A program made the position numbers and the translations under genes. From Coriobacteriales bacterium (GTDB taxonomy: Bacteria; Actinomycetota; Coriobacteriia; Coriobacteriales; UBA8131): DNA of 6,934 nucleotides. Position 1 is the first letter of the stretch. Each line of letters opens with the position of its first letter. The notes beneath the pieces were generated by a model. It was not told the DNA's origin. It searched no databases and saw only the letters and a list, made by a program, of their open reading frames with translations. Location: assembly GCA_031286245.1 (NCBI GenBank), contig JAITUO010000086.1:1-6934 (forward strand). The letters run 5' to 3'. Positions 1 through 6,553 of this stretch are shown here, piece by piece.

Positions 1-67
1 GGAGTGACATAAAGGCGAGCATCGACGACTAAGATGTCTGCGACCAACAAAAGAAAGAGGTGTTTTT

Positions 68-1078
68 ATGGCGATTTCAATGTCTGCACGGGAGAATTAT
101 CTGGCTTGTTTAAATCATAAGCCGCATCAGTACACACCTGGCATGACCGACCTGTCCAGGGCTGGAATGACTGTTACCTGGGAGTTAGAGCGGGGCAAGG
201 GTGGTGCCGGCGTCGATGCCTTTGGTGTGCGCTGGGTATCTCCGCCCTCGGCGATGGGTGGAGCCCTGCCGGCTCCCAATGAGTTCATGCTCGAAGATGT
301 GACCCAGTGGAAGAAGATCGTCAAGATACCCGACTTGAGTGTCTATGACTGGGAAGGTGGCGCAACCGCTGAAGAGCCGATACTGGACAGGGCGAATAAG
401 GTAGTCGAGTTTGGCAGTATCAATGCGGTCTATGAACGACTGGCTACACTCATGGGTTTCGAAGGCGCCTTGTTGGCAATGGCTCTGGAACCGGAAGCCA
501 CTTATGAGTTACTGGATACGCTGACCGATTGGAAGATCGAGCTGATGAAGTACGGCGCTAAATACTTCAAACCGGACACCTATTCATTCAATGACGATGT
601 GGCTACCGAGCGCACCTTATTCATGTCTCCCGAAACCTATCGCACCTTGATCAAACCGATGCATAAAAAACTGGTGGATGCGGTCAAAGAGTTAGGGATT
701 ATCCCCATTCAACACACTTGCGGCAAGGCTGATATTATCGTCCAGGATATGATTGACGAGGGTAATCATGGTTGGAGCGCAGTTCAAGCCAGTAATGACA
801 TCGAGTCGATAATAGAGAAACATGGGGATGAGTTCGTGATCATCGGTGGTTATGACACAGTGGGTACCCCAGGCATCGAGAGCGTAGCAACAGATGAGAT
901 CGTGCGCAAAGAGGTCCGCAGGTGCATGGATACTTATGGTAAATACGGCAAAGGATACATATTCTCCGGGCTTGTGTTGATTCCTGGTACTGCTGCTGAC
1001 CCAGTGACCAGCCCCAGTCCACTGGGAGAAGCCATTATCGATGAGTTTTTAAAGATCCGGGCAGAGCAGACCGCCTAA
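68..1078 (+). CDS. Uroporphyrinogen decarboxylase (URO-D) family protein, methyltransferase-like (MtaA/CmuA type)
   Basis: This 336-residue protein has the length and fold signatures of the URO-D superfamily. The N-terminus (about residues 8-24, RENYLACLNHKPHQYTP) matches the opening of the corrinoid/coenzyme M methyltransferase branch. The Arg-rich substrate motif of true haem-pathway HemE is absent, so a role in haem synthesis is unlikely. H216-T-C218 in PIQHTCGKAD fits the His-x-Cys zinc ligands that activate a thiol in MtaA-like enzymes, and GGYDT (260-264) fits the conserved GG-D segment near the barrel's C-terminal end. By family knowledge it would be cytoplasmic and move methyl groups between a corrinoid protein and a thiol or pterin acceptor; the substrate cannot be read from sequence. 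The start is supported by AGAGG at 56-60, seven bases before ATG; a second in-frame ATG at 80 is less well placed. No corrinoid protein or activase gene lies in the window, so any partner would be upstream. Confidence 0.85.
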   Translation: MAISMSARENYLACLNHKPHQYTPGMTDLSRAGMTVTWELERGKGGAGVDAFGVRWVSPPSAMGGALPAPNEFMLEDVTQWKKIVKIPDLSVYDWEGGATAEEPILDRANKVVEFGSINAVYERLATLMGFEGALLAMALEPEATYELLDTLTDWKIELMKYGAKYFKPDTYSFNDDVATERTLFMSPETYRTLIKPMHKKLVDAVKELGIIPIQHTCGKADIIVQDMIDEGNHGWSAVQASNDIESIIEKHGDEFVIIGGYDTVGTPGIESVATDEIVRKEVRRCMDTYGKYGKGYIFSGLVLIPGTAADPVTSPSPLGEAIIDEFLKIRAEQTA

Positions 1079-1092
1079 ATAGATCGCGTAAG

Positions 1093-1230
1093 TAGACTGT
1101 TTCAGGCAGCCGCAGGCAATCGCAGGCAATTGCAGGCAGCCGCCGGCAATCGCAAGTAGCCACAGGCAGCCGCAGGCAATCGCCGGCAGCCGCCAAACTA
1201 GATTGTCCAGGCGGCTGCCTCAACAGTCTA
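1093..1230. repeat. Long inverted repeat enclosing the 10-bp tandem array
   Basis: The arm at 1093-1113 pairs with 1211-1230: gcggctgcct matches over ten bases, then after a small ga/c interruption aacagtcta matches over nine. The loop of about 97 bases is almost entirely the tandem repeat array. A second, internal stem is also possible: ggcagccgcc at 1185-1194 is the exact reverse complement of 1210-1219, with a 15-base loop. The two stems compete for the same right arm. There is no T-tract after the right arm, so this is not a canonical intrinsic terminator. It could still act as a 3' stabiliser or transcription attenuator between the URO-D gene and the nitroreductase gene, or be a small mobile repeat; function is unknown. 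Confidence 0.7.
1101..1190. repeat. Tandem array of nine 10-bp units
   Basis: Nine consecutive units of exactly 10 bp run without any change of phase; consensus CGCAGGCA followed by AT or GC. Units 2, 3 and 8 are identical (cgcaggcaat), the others carry one to three substitutions, and a decayed tenth unit (cgccaaacta) follows. The order of endings is GC, AT, AT, GC, AT, GC, GC, AT, GC. The period is not a multiple of three, so a reading frame crossing it cycles through all three phases; no protein-coding role is supported. Growth by replication slippage is the simplest origin. The period is close to one helical turn, which would place every unit on the same face of DNA. Confidence 0.9.
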
Positions 1231-1337
1231 AATGCCAATACCATAGCTTTAAGTGATCGGCCATTACAGTCCACCAAGGCTGTCAACCATCCGGGCTCCT
1301 ACCCATTACTGCATCCCGTAAACCATGAGGAGGGAAC

Positions 1338-2045
1338 ATGGATCTCTACAATGCAATCTTTCAACGCAAGGCGACTCGCAAGTTCGATATGCAGCCTCTA
1401 CCATCAGAGGTATTCAGTGAAATTGAATCAGCTATCAGCGGTTTCGCACGGCTTTATCCAGAAGTAGAACTAGAGTATCGCTTCACAGATAAAACCCGCG
1501 GTATGTTTGGAATTGCTGCGCCACATTACCTGATCATCAGTGGCAGTGGAGCCGCTTTCGAACTGGAGGCTGCTGGCTTTTTGTTCCAGCACCTCGATTT
1601 ATGGTTGAGTGCCAAAGGGTTGGGTAGTATCTGGCTGGCTGGAGCGAAAGATGCGAACAAGGACAATCCAAACGACATTGTCACGCTGGCCTTCGGCCGA
1701 GCTCAAGGCTCGCCGCATCGCAGTCTGGCTGAGTTCTCTCGCAAGTCGATCTCTGAGATCAGCAATGTAGCAGACGACCCCTGTATCCAGGCAGTACGCC
1801 TGGCACCATCCGGTATGAACAGCCAGCCTTGGTTTTTCAAAAAGGAGGCTGACAGTGTGTCAGTTTATGAGAAAAAGCCAAAGGGGCCATCCGCTTTAAT
1901 CTACAAACTGACAGACTTTGACCTTGGTATTGCTCTTTGCCACTACGCAGTAACAGCCGAGCATAACGGCTTGCCTTTTGCGTTCACCCGGACAGACAGT
2001 CTGCCTGAATTGGAAGGGTTTATTCCGTTTGGGATAATTGCTTAA
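1338..2045 (+). CDS. Nitroreductase family flavoprotein
   Basis: This 235-residue protein resembles the FMN-dependent nitroreductase fold, most like the group labelled putative TM nitroreductase. The N-terminal RKATRKFD (10-17) fits the Arg-x-x-x-Arg phosphate-binding motif for FMN. APSGMNSQPWFF (156-167) is the family's characteristic Asn-Ser-Gln-Pro-Trp segment, also a flavin contact. FLFQHLDLWLSAKGLGSIWLAG (81-102) is the hydrophobic helix and glycine turn usual in the family, not a clear membrane segment. Members reduce nitro, quinone or other electron-poor compounds with NAD(P)H in the cytoplasm; the physiological substrate here is unknown. The start is set by AGGAGGG at 1328-1334 just before ATG, a strong although closely spaced Shine-Dalgarno. 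It lies downstream of the URO-D gene across the repeat locus and converges with the sirtuin gene, leaving only 14 bases between their stop codons. Confidence 0.85.
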   Translation: MDLYNAIFQRKATRKFDMQPLPSEVFSEIESAISGFARLYPEVELEYRFTDKTRGMFGIAAPHYLIISGSGAAFELEAAGFLFQHLDLWLSAKGLGSIWLAGAKDANKDNPNDIVTLAFGRAQGSPHRSLAEFSRKSISEISNVADDPCIQAVRLAPSGMNSQPWFFKKEADSVSVYEKKPKGPSALIYKLTDFDLGIALCHYAVTAEHNGLPFAFTRTDSLPELEGFIPFGIIA

Positions 2046-2059
2046 GCTAACAACTAAAG

Positions 2060-2830
2060 CTAATCGACCAACCGCATTACAGCGTCCAGCAGTTCGCCAA
2101 TAGCTGCATTGATGACCAGATCAGCCTCCTGGTCGAATGCAGTCGGGGATTTATTAATCAGCACCAGGTGCTGTCCATTGAAGTAGCGAATCAATCCGGC
2201 AGCCGGATAGACCGCCAGCGAAGTGCCGCCGATGATCATCAGCTCTGCTGCTTTAATGACTGTGACTGCTGCATCGACCACGCTACTTTCCAACTGCTCT
2301 TCATATAGCACAACTGCAGGCCGCACAATACCACCACATTTTTTGCAGATGGGGATAAAACCGCGGCAATTGGCGGTATCAAGAATATATTGAAGTGAGT
2401 ATCGAGTACCGCAGTCTACACAGAACTGTCGCCAGTTCGAACCATGCAGCTCATAAACAACCTGGCTGCCGGCAGACTGGTGCAGTCCATCGACGTTTTG
2501 AGTGATCACAGCTTTCAACTTACCTCTGGCTTCCAATTCTGCCAGGGCCTGATGTGCCAAGTTAGGACGAGCGTCAATCGCTATCAGGTTCTCTTTGTAG
2601 TACTTGAAAAACAAATCTGGCTCACGCACAAAGGTTGTGTGAGACAGCAGTTCTTCGGGTGAATGCCCATAAACTGCTCTGGATGCATATAGCCCCGACT
2701 CAGAGCGGTAGTCCGGGATGCCACTTTCTGTCGAGACCCCTGCACCGCCGAAAAAGACAATACTGTTCGCGGTTTGGATCCACTCTGCTAACAGAATGAT
2801 TTGCTGTTCAATGGACCTGGCAGTCGGCAT
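2060..2830 (-). CDS. cobB: Sir2-family NAD-dependent protein deacetylase/deacylase
   Basis: A complete sirtuin of 256 residues. Visible motifs in order are the NAD-binding GAGVSTESGIPDYRS (29-43), TQNVDGLH (110-117), catalytic H129 in YELHG, a zinc ribbon with C137-x2-C140 and C162-x2-C165, GTSLAVYPA (202-210), and the adenine-side INKSP (225-229). Sirtuins transfer acyl groups from protein lysine to NAD, giving nicotinamide and O-acyl-ADP-ribose. The segment FFKYYKENLIAIDARPN (74-90) resembles the deacetylase-type bacterial sirtuins rather than CobB/SIRT5-type desuccinylases, because the Tyr-x-x-Arg pair is not seen there; deacetylase is therefore the more likely activity. The start is fixed by AGGA (2838-2841) with a 7-base spacer; this ribosome site overlaps the dapF stop codon, implying coupling. 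The symbol cobB is the general one for bacterial sirtuins; srtN or npdA would be equally acceptable. Confidence 0.92.
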   Translation of the reverse strand: MPTARSIEQQIILLAEWIQTANSIVFFGGAGVSTESGIPDYRSESGLYASRAVYGHSPEELLSHTTFVREPDLFFKYYKENLIAIDARPNLAHQALAELEARGKLKAVITQNVDGLHQSAGSQVVYELHGSNWRQFCVDCGTRYSLQYILDTANCRGFIPICKKCGGIVRPAVVLYEEQLESSVVDAAVTVIKAAELMIIGGTSLAVYPAAGLIRYFNGQHLVLINKSPTAFDQEADLVINAAIGELLDAVMRLVD

Positions 2831-2839
2831 AATTGCGTC

Positions 2840-3721
2840 CTACATGAGCTCGATTGAGCCCTGGTAGACTGTTGTGGCTGTACCAGTCATTAGTATATGA
2901 CCGTCGTCTGCCCAGGAGATATCTAAGCATCCGCCTGGCATCCTGACACGGATAGGCTGGGTGGTGGCAGTGGCCACAACCGTAGCACAGGCACCAGTCC
3001 CACAGGCCAAGGTCTCCCCGACCCCCCGCTCAAATACCCGCATTTTGATGCCCGCACCATCGGGTTCGGCTGCGGGATCGAGCAACCAGGCAAACTCGAG
3101 ATTTGGAATCTCAGGAAAAGACGGATGCCTTGCCAATTGACCGGCCAAGGTAGCAAACTCTTCTACCGGCAAATCCAAGATGTCCGATTGTGCTTCATCG
3201 AGCAAAACCACTGCATGCGGATTACCCATATCAACAAGGGTAAACGCCAGGCTGCCATACTTTGTTACTATCGACAAGCCCGGGGCAAAACCCGAATCGT
3301 TCTTCATTTGGGAGTCCGCAACTATCCAACGAGGAACACCCATATCCACTGTCGCTGTTGCAAACATGCCAGATTCATCCAGCGAGTAGCTCAAAGGTTT
3401 TGGACCTGTCAGCGTACCAATAACCATATCATGCCTATTGTATTCTATGTATTTCAGTTCTATAATATATTTCGCCAAACAGAGTAACGCGTTACCACAG
3501 ATACCGGGCAGAGACCCATCAGCATTCAGGAAGTGCATAAAAACATCACTGGCAAGATCTTCAGCCGGCCGCACCATTATTAACCCATCAGCGCCGACAC
3601 CAAATCGACGGTCGCATAAAAAAGCCACCTGTTCAGTGCTCAATTCTAGTTGTTGAGACAGGTTATCAATCAGGATGAAGTCATTACCGCACCCCTGCAT
3701 TTTCAAAAAATCCAGTTGCAT
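2840..3721 (-). CDS. dapF: Diaminopimelate epimerase
   Basis: DapF interconverts LL- and meso-diaminopimelate, the last-but-one step to lysine and the source of meso-DAP for peptidoglycan, in the cytoplasm and without cofactor. The protein has 293 residues, slightly longer than the E. coli enzyme. The two-lobed architecture is clear: KMQGCGNDFILID (7-19), FLNADGS (64-70), first catalytic Cys C75 in ICGNA, GNPHAV (166-171), PNLEF (206-210), ERGVGET (231-237), and second catalytic Cys C240 in ACGTGACA. The first Cys motif reads CGNALLC, where the family usually has CGN-(G/A)-x-R-C, so the common Arg is Leu here. Both cysteines and the Glu-Arg pair E231/R232 remain, so activity is expected. Related histidine or other amino-acid epimerases share the fold, but position after miaA favours DapF. 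The ATG lies 5 bases after the miaA stop, with no strong Shine-Dalgarno, so coupled translation is likely. Confidence 0.93.
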   Translation of the reverse strand: MQLDFLKMQGCGNDFILIDNLSQQLELSTEQVAFLCDRRFGVGADGLIMVRPAEDLASDVFMHFLNADGSLPGICGNALLCLAKYIIELKYIEYNRHDMVIGTLTGPKPLSYSLDESGMFATATVDMGVPRWIVADSQMKNDSGFAPGLSIVTKYGSLAFTLVDMGNPHAVVLLDEAQSDILDLPVEEFATLAGQLARHPSFPEIPNLEFAWLLDPAAEPDGAGIKMRVFERGVGETLACGTGACATVVATATTQPIRVRMPGGCLDISWADDGHILMTGTATTVYQGSIELM

Positions 3722-3726
3722 GCTGG

Positions 3727-4722
3727 CTATTGTAGCAGTGTTAGCGCCCGCGACAGCAACAACCGCGCGAAATCACCTACGTCTATTCGACCGGCCTGAT
3801 GAGCCGAATGCAAGTCGCTGATATCCAACCATTCGACACGCGGATCACGCCCAAACCAGGTCAACTGGCGCTTGGCATAATGCCGCGTGGCTTGCTTGAT
3901 TGCATCTACGGCTTCACCCAACGGACACTCACCTGCCAACACTGGCACCAGCTCTTTATATCCGATCGCCTGCATTGCTGTCAGCGCCTCACTAAAACCC
4001 TCAGACAACAAAACCTGGACTTCACCTAATAAACCATCTGCCAGCATCGCATCAACCCGCGCATCAATCAGCCCATATAGCAACTCTCGCTCTAAGCTCA
4101 AGCCGATCAAACGCAATGGGTAGGCACTTTCAAAACGAGAGAATCCTGCACTCGACTCAGCGTAACTGGAGCCTTGTTCAAGCAGTTCGAAAGCTCGTAT
4201 CAGGCGACGGGTGTTATTTGGGTGGATAAGACCGGCGCTTTCCGGGTCGCTGCTCGCCAATAGAGCATGAAAGGCCTCTGCACCAAGCTCTTCTGCTTGC
4301 TTATTCAATCGTTCACGTAAGGATGCTGATGTAATACCAGACTCATCTTCCCTGCCCTCATCCAGATCGAAATCGTCCAAGGCAGCGCGCAGATACAGCC
4401 CTGTGCCACCACAGAACACAACGCGCTGACCACGGGTATGGATCTCGCTGATCGCGGCCCGAGCATATCGTTGGTATAAGGCTGCAGTAAAGGTTTCACC
4501 CGGGTCTACCAGGTCAATTCCATGGTAAGGTACGCTGCGCTCGTCTAGAGGGATCTTGGCAGTGCCGATATCCATGCCGCGATAAACCTGCATGGAGTCA
4601 GCACTGATTACCTCGCCACCGATCCGTTGTGCAAGCCGGTCAGCTAATAGTGACTTGCCGGAAGCAGTCGGGCCAATTATCGCAATGATCTCTGGTTGGC
4701 TGGTTTTATCCACATTAATCAC
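3727..4722 (-). CDS. miaA: tRNA dimethylallyltransferase
   Basis: MiaA adds a dimethylallyl group from DMAPP to N6 of adenosine 37 in tRNAs reading UNN codons, giving i6A, the substrate of MiaB encoded just upstream. The protein has 331 residues, normal for the family. P-loop IIGPTASGKS (15-24), the catalytic-region DSMQVYRGMDIGTAK (42-56), GGTGLYLRA (105-113), HPNNTRRLIRAFE (167-179), AIGYKEL (252-258) and the C-terminal THYAKRQ-like segment TRHYAKRQLTWFGRD (279-293) are all present in order. Translation starts at GTG (4722-4720), since no ATG is available before the P-loop; a second GTG at codon 4 is an alternative that would also preserve the domain. No good Shine-Dalgarno precedes either, and the miaB stop is 15 bases upstream, so ribosomes probably arrive from miaB. 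Confidence 0.95.
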   Translation of the reverse strand: MINVDKTSQPEIIAIIGPTASGKSLLADRLAQRIGGEVISADSMQVYRGMDIGTAKIPLDERSVPYHGIDLVDPGETFTAALYQRYARAAISEIHTRGQRVVFCGGTGLYLRAALDDFDLDEGREDESGITSASLRERLNKQAEELGAEAFHALLASSDPESAGLIHPNNTRRLIRAFELLEQGSSYAESSAGFSRFESAYPLRLIGLSLERELLYGLIDARVDAMLADGLLGEVQVLLSEGFSEALTAMQAIGYKELVPVLAGECPLGEAVDAIKQATRHYAKRQLTWFGRDPRVEWLDISDLHSAHQAGRIDVGDFARLLLSRALTLLQ

Positions 4723-4737
4723 TATAAACAGCCAAGT

Positions 4738-6117
4738 TCACACCAACTCACCACGCAGGTACCAAGTACGGGCTGTTTCGATCCGCACCGGTAGTATACG
4801 GCCAATGAAGTCATCTAGAGTCTTGCCAGTTGGCATCGGCGCGTGGACAGTTGTATTCTTCGGGCTACGTCCAGACAGCATGGTGGCATCGCGTTTGGAG
4901 TTGCCTTCGAAAAGCACTGTAGTTGTGCTAGCCAGCTCCAGTTGGTTCTGTTGCCAGGCTGATTGCTGGACGATTTCAACCAGCTGCTGAAAACGGTTCT
5001 GAATCACCTCGGCTGGAGTGTTGTCAATCAGTTCCGCCGCTGGAGTACCAGTGCGGCGGGAGTAGATGAATGTGAAAGCCTGGGCAAATCCGATCTCGCG
5101 TACTAGTTCACAAGTCGCTTGGAAGTCAGATTCGTCTTCACCCGGAAAGCCAACAATGATGTCTGTGGATAAGGCAACGGACCCCATCAAGGTCTGATCG
5201 CCTTTACCGGCAGCTGCCGCAGCCTGTCTGACCGTGCGAACCAGATTGTGATATTGTTCAGCAGTATAGTGACGGTTCATGGCAGATAGGATGCGGTTTG
5301 ATCCACTTTGAAAAGGCAGATGCAAGTGTGGCATCACAGCTGCAGTTTCAGCGAATGCAGCGATAGTGTCTTCACTCAAGTCTTTTGGGTGCGAGGTCGT
5401 GAAGCGTAAGCGTTGGACTCCGCTGGTACCAACTGCTCTGAGGATTTCGGCAAAACGAGGCTTGCCGTAGAGGTCGCGTCCATAGGAGTTGACATTTTGA
5501 CCGAGCAGGGTGATTTCTACAACGCCGTCGGTCAATAACGCTTGGACCTCATGTAGGATTTCATCGAAGGGGCGGCTGATTTCGCGTCCTCGGACCTTAG
5601 GAACAATACAATATGAGCAATGGTTGTCACAACCAGTCATGATTGGCAGCCAGGCATGCCAGGGTTGTTCGCGATGAGCAGGCAGCGCTGTAGCTGGGAG
5701 GATGCCTGTTGCCTCGTCTTCGTTTGGAACCTCGACCTGGGCTCCCTCACCGGTGAGTGCAGCAGTCAATAGCCCGGGCAGCGAGCTGATATTGTGAGTG
5801 CCAAACACCACATCGATATGCGGCAAGAGTTCAACCAGCTTAGCGCCATCGCGCTGACCGATGCAGCCACCAACTGCAATCAGCCGCCGGTGGTGTGGTG
5901 CTGGCAGGTTCTTCAGTGATGCGACCTGCCCAAGCAGGCGCTGATCTGCTGCCTCGCGCACACAGCATGTCATGAAAACGACTATATCAGCTTGTTCTGC
6001 GGTATCAGTTGGTAATGCACCCAAAGCTTCTAACATGCCAGCAATCCGCTCGGCATCATGAAGGTTCATCTGGCATCCGAAGGTGCGCAGATGATAGTTA
6101 AGGCCATTCAATTGCAT
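4738..6117 (-). CDS. miaB: tRNA-2-methylthio-N6-dimethylallyladenosine synthase (radical SAM methylthiotransferase)
   Basis: MiaB converts i6A37 to ms2i6A37 in tRNA, using one radical-SAM [4Fe-4S] cluster and one auxiliary cluster as sulfur source. The 459-residue protein shows the N-terminal UPF0004 domain with auxiliary-cluster cysteines C15 (TFGCQMN), C51 (TCCVRE) and C85 (GGCIGQ); the radical SAM motif C163-x3-C167-x2-C170 (TGCDNHCSYCIVPKVRG); GQNVNSYG (206-213); STDIIVGFPGE (317-327); and a C-terminal TRAM RNA-binding domain from about 390. TFGCQMN and CSYCIVPxxRG place it in MiaB rather than MtaB or RimO. A stretch rich in Ala/Gly at about 298-313 (AAAAAGKGDQTL) is longer than usual before the ALSTDIIVGFPGE strand. 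The ATG overlaps the spoVS TAA by one base (TAATG); no Shine-Dalgarno lies near it, so termination-reinitiation from spoVS is likely. Confidence 0.96.
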   Translation of the reverse strand: MQLNGLNYHLRTFGCQMNLHDAERIAGMLEALGALPTDTAEQADIVVFMTCCVREAADQRLLGQVASLKNLPAPHHRRLIAVGGCIGQRDGAKLVELLPHIDVVFGTHNISSLPGLLTAALTGEGAQVEVPNEDEATGILPATALPAHREQPWHAWLPIMTGCDNHCSYCIVPKVRGREISRPFDEILHEVQALLTDGVVEITLLGQNVNSYGRDLYGKPRFAEILRAVGTSGVQRLRFTTSHPKDLSEDTIAAFAETAAVMPHLHLPFQSGSNRILSAMNRHYTAEQYHNLVRTVRQAAAAAGKGDQTLMGSVALSTDIIVGFPGEDESDFQATCELVREIGFAQAFTFIYSRRTGTPAAELIDNTPAEVIQNRFQQLVEIVQQSAWQQNQLELASTTTVLFEGNSKRDATMLSGRSPKNTTVHAPMPTGKTLDDFIGRILPVRIETARTWYLRGELV

Positions 6118-6461
6118 TAGGAATCAGAGAAGTTTGCTCCGTAGGTCAGCCAGTCGTAACGACCCTCTTCGCCAATCTCTGCGTTTTTAATACCTCTCAG
6201 GTAGCGCGGTTCCACCGAGAAGCGGATAGCTGTACGAATCTCCCCATTGATTTCGACATCGGCGAAGGCTGGCGCACAGACAATCTCGATGCCAACAGGA
6301 GCCAGGAATCCTCGTGCAATAGCAATGGCCTTGATAGCCTGGTTTACTGCACCGGCTCCGACCGATTGGATTTCTACGGGAACCCCGTCTTTGATCATTC
6401 CAGCTATCGCGCCAGCAACCGATGAGGGGGAGGACTTAGAAGACACCTTTAGATATTCCAT
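6117..6461 (-). CDS. spoVS: Stage V sporulation protein S (SpoVS)-like protein with C-terminal extension
   Basis: Residues 1-86 match SpoVS along their whole length: MEYLKVSSKSSPSSVAGAIAG, then the SVGAGAVNQAIKAIAIARGF core (33-52) and the terminal AIRFSVEPR (78-86). The Bacillus protein ends at about this EPR. Here 28 further residues follow (87-114), of mixed charge and with a Tyr/Trp-containing end (YDWLTYGANFSDS), which I do not recognise. SpoVS has an Alba-like fold and is thought to bind nucleic acid; in B. subtilis it is needed for late sporulation and is sigma-H controlled. It also occurs in non-sporulating lineages, so it does not prove sporulation. The start has an AAAGG Shine-Dalgarno eight to nine bases before ATG. 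As first gene of the operon it would be transcribed from the promoter near 6525-6553, and its stop codon overlaps the miaB start. Confidence 0.93.
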   Translation of the reverse strand: MEYLKVSSKSSPSSVAGAIAGMIKDGVPVEIQSVGAGAVNQAIKAIAIARGFLAPVGIEIVCAPAFADVEINGEIRTAIRFSVEPRYLRGIKNAEIGEEGRYDWLTYGANFSDS

Positions 6462-6524
6462 GCGAGTCTACCTTTGTTTTAAGTTATAACTGCATTAATT
6501 ACGTCGTTGAACAGGGGGGTAACA

Positions 6525-6553
6525 AGTATGACAGTATTTGAATTGTTTGACAA
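6525..6553 (-). promoter_or_regulatory. Candidate sigma-70-type promoter for the spoVS operon
   Basis: On the minus strand TTGTCA (6553-6548; five of six matches to TTGACA) is followed after 17 bases by CATACT (6530-6525; four of six matches to TATAAT). Transcription would begin near 6518, giving a leader of just under 60 bases before the spoVS ATG at 6461. A second, weaker possibility sits closer to the gene: TTCAAC-17-TATAAC, ending near 6484, with a good -10 but poor -35. No sigma-H-like AGGAWWW/GAAT pair was found by eye. Position and spacing are the only support. Confidence 0.4.

Larger units (their letters stand above)
2060..6461 (-). other. Probable five-gene operon spoVS-miaB-miaA-dapF-sir2
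   Basis: Five minus-strand genes follow one another with a 1-base overlap (spoVS/miaB), then gaps of 15 (miaB/miaA, between base 4738 and 4722), 5 (miaA/dapF) and 9 bases (dapF/sir2). No internal promoter or terminator is evident in these gaps. Gene pairing is partly functional: MiaA and MiaB act in sequence on tRNA position 37. DapF is a cell-wall/lysine enzyme that follows miaA in many Actinobacteria. The sirtuin is the least expected member. Weak Shine-Dalgarno sequences before miaB, miaA and dapF suggest translational coupling along the message. Co-transcription is inferred from spacing only. Confidence 0.8.

Noticed and set aside
3..32. Possible tail of an upstream plus-strand gene (frame ending TAA at 30-32)
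   Set aside because: Only nine codons are visible and another frame stops even earlier. Nothing identifies it as coding.
1101..1190. CRISPR array
   Set aside because: Units are 10 bp, directly abutting, with no spacers and no cas genes in view.
1093..1230. Intrinsic transcription terminator after the URO-D gene
   Set aside because: The stem is strong but the loop is about 97 bases and no T-tract follows either candidate stem.
1035..1286. Minus-strand open frame across the 10-bp repeats
   Set aside because: The 10-bp period forces cycling through three frames, giving low-complexity CDCLRLP-type sequence. It has no ribosome site and overlaps the end of the URO-D gene.
2046..2059. Shared bidirectional terminator between the nitroreductase and sirtuin genes
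   Set aside because: The 14-base gap and its flanks contain no GC-rich stem with T-runs; only very short complementarity is seen.
3125..3487. Plus-strand 120-codon open frame inside dapF
   Set aside because: It lies antisense to a clear DapF with all catalytic motifs, has no family resemblance, and is a shadow frame.
4592..4990. Plus-strand 132-codon open frame across the miaA/miaB junction
   Set aside because: It is antisense to the conserved MiaA P-loop region and the MiaB TRAM domain, with no recognisable domain of its own.
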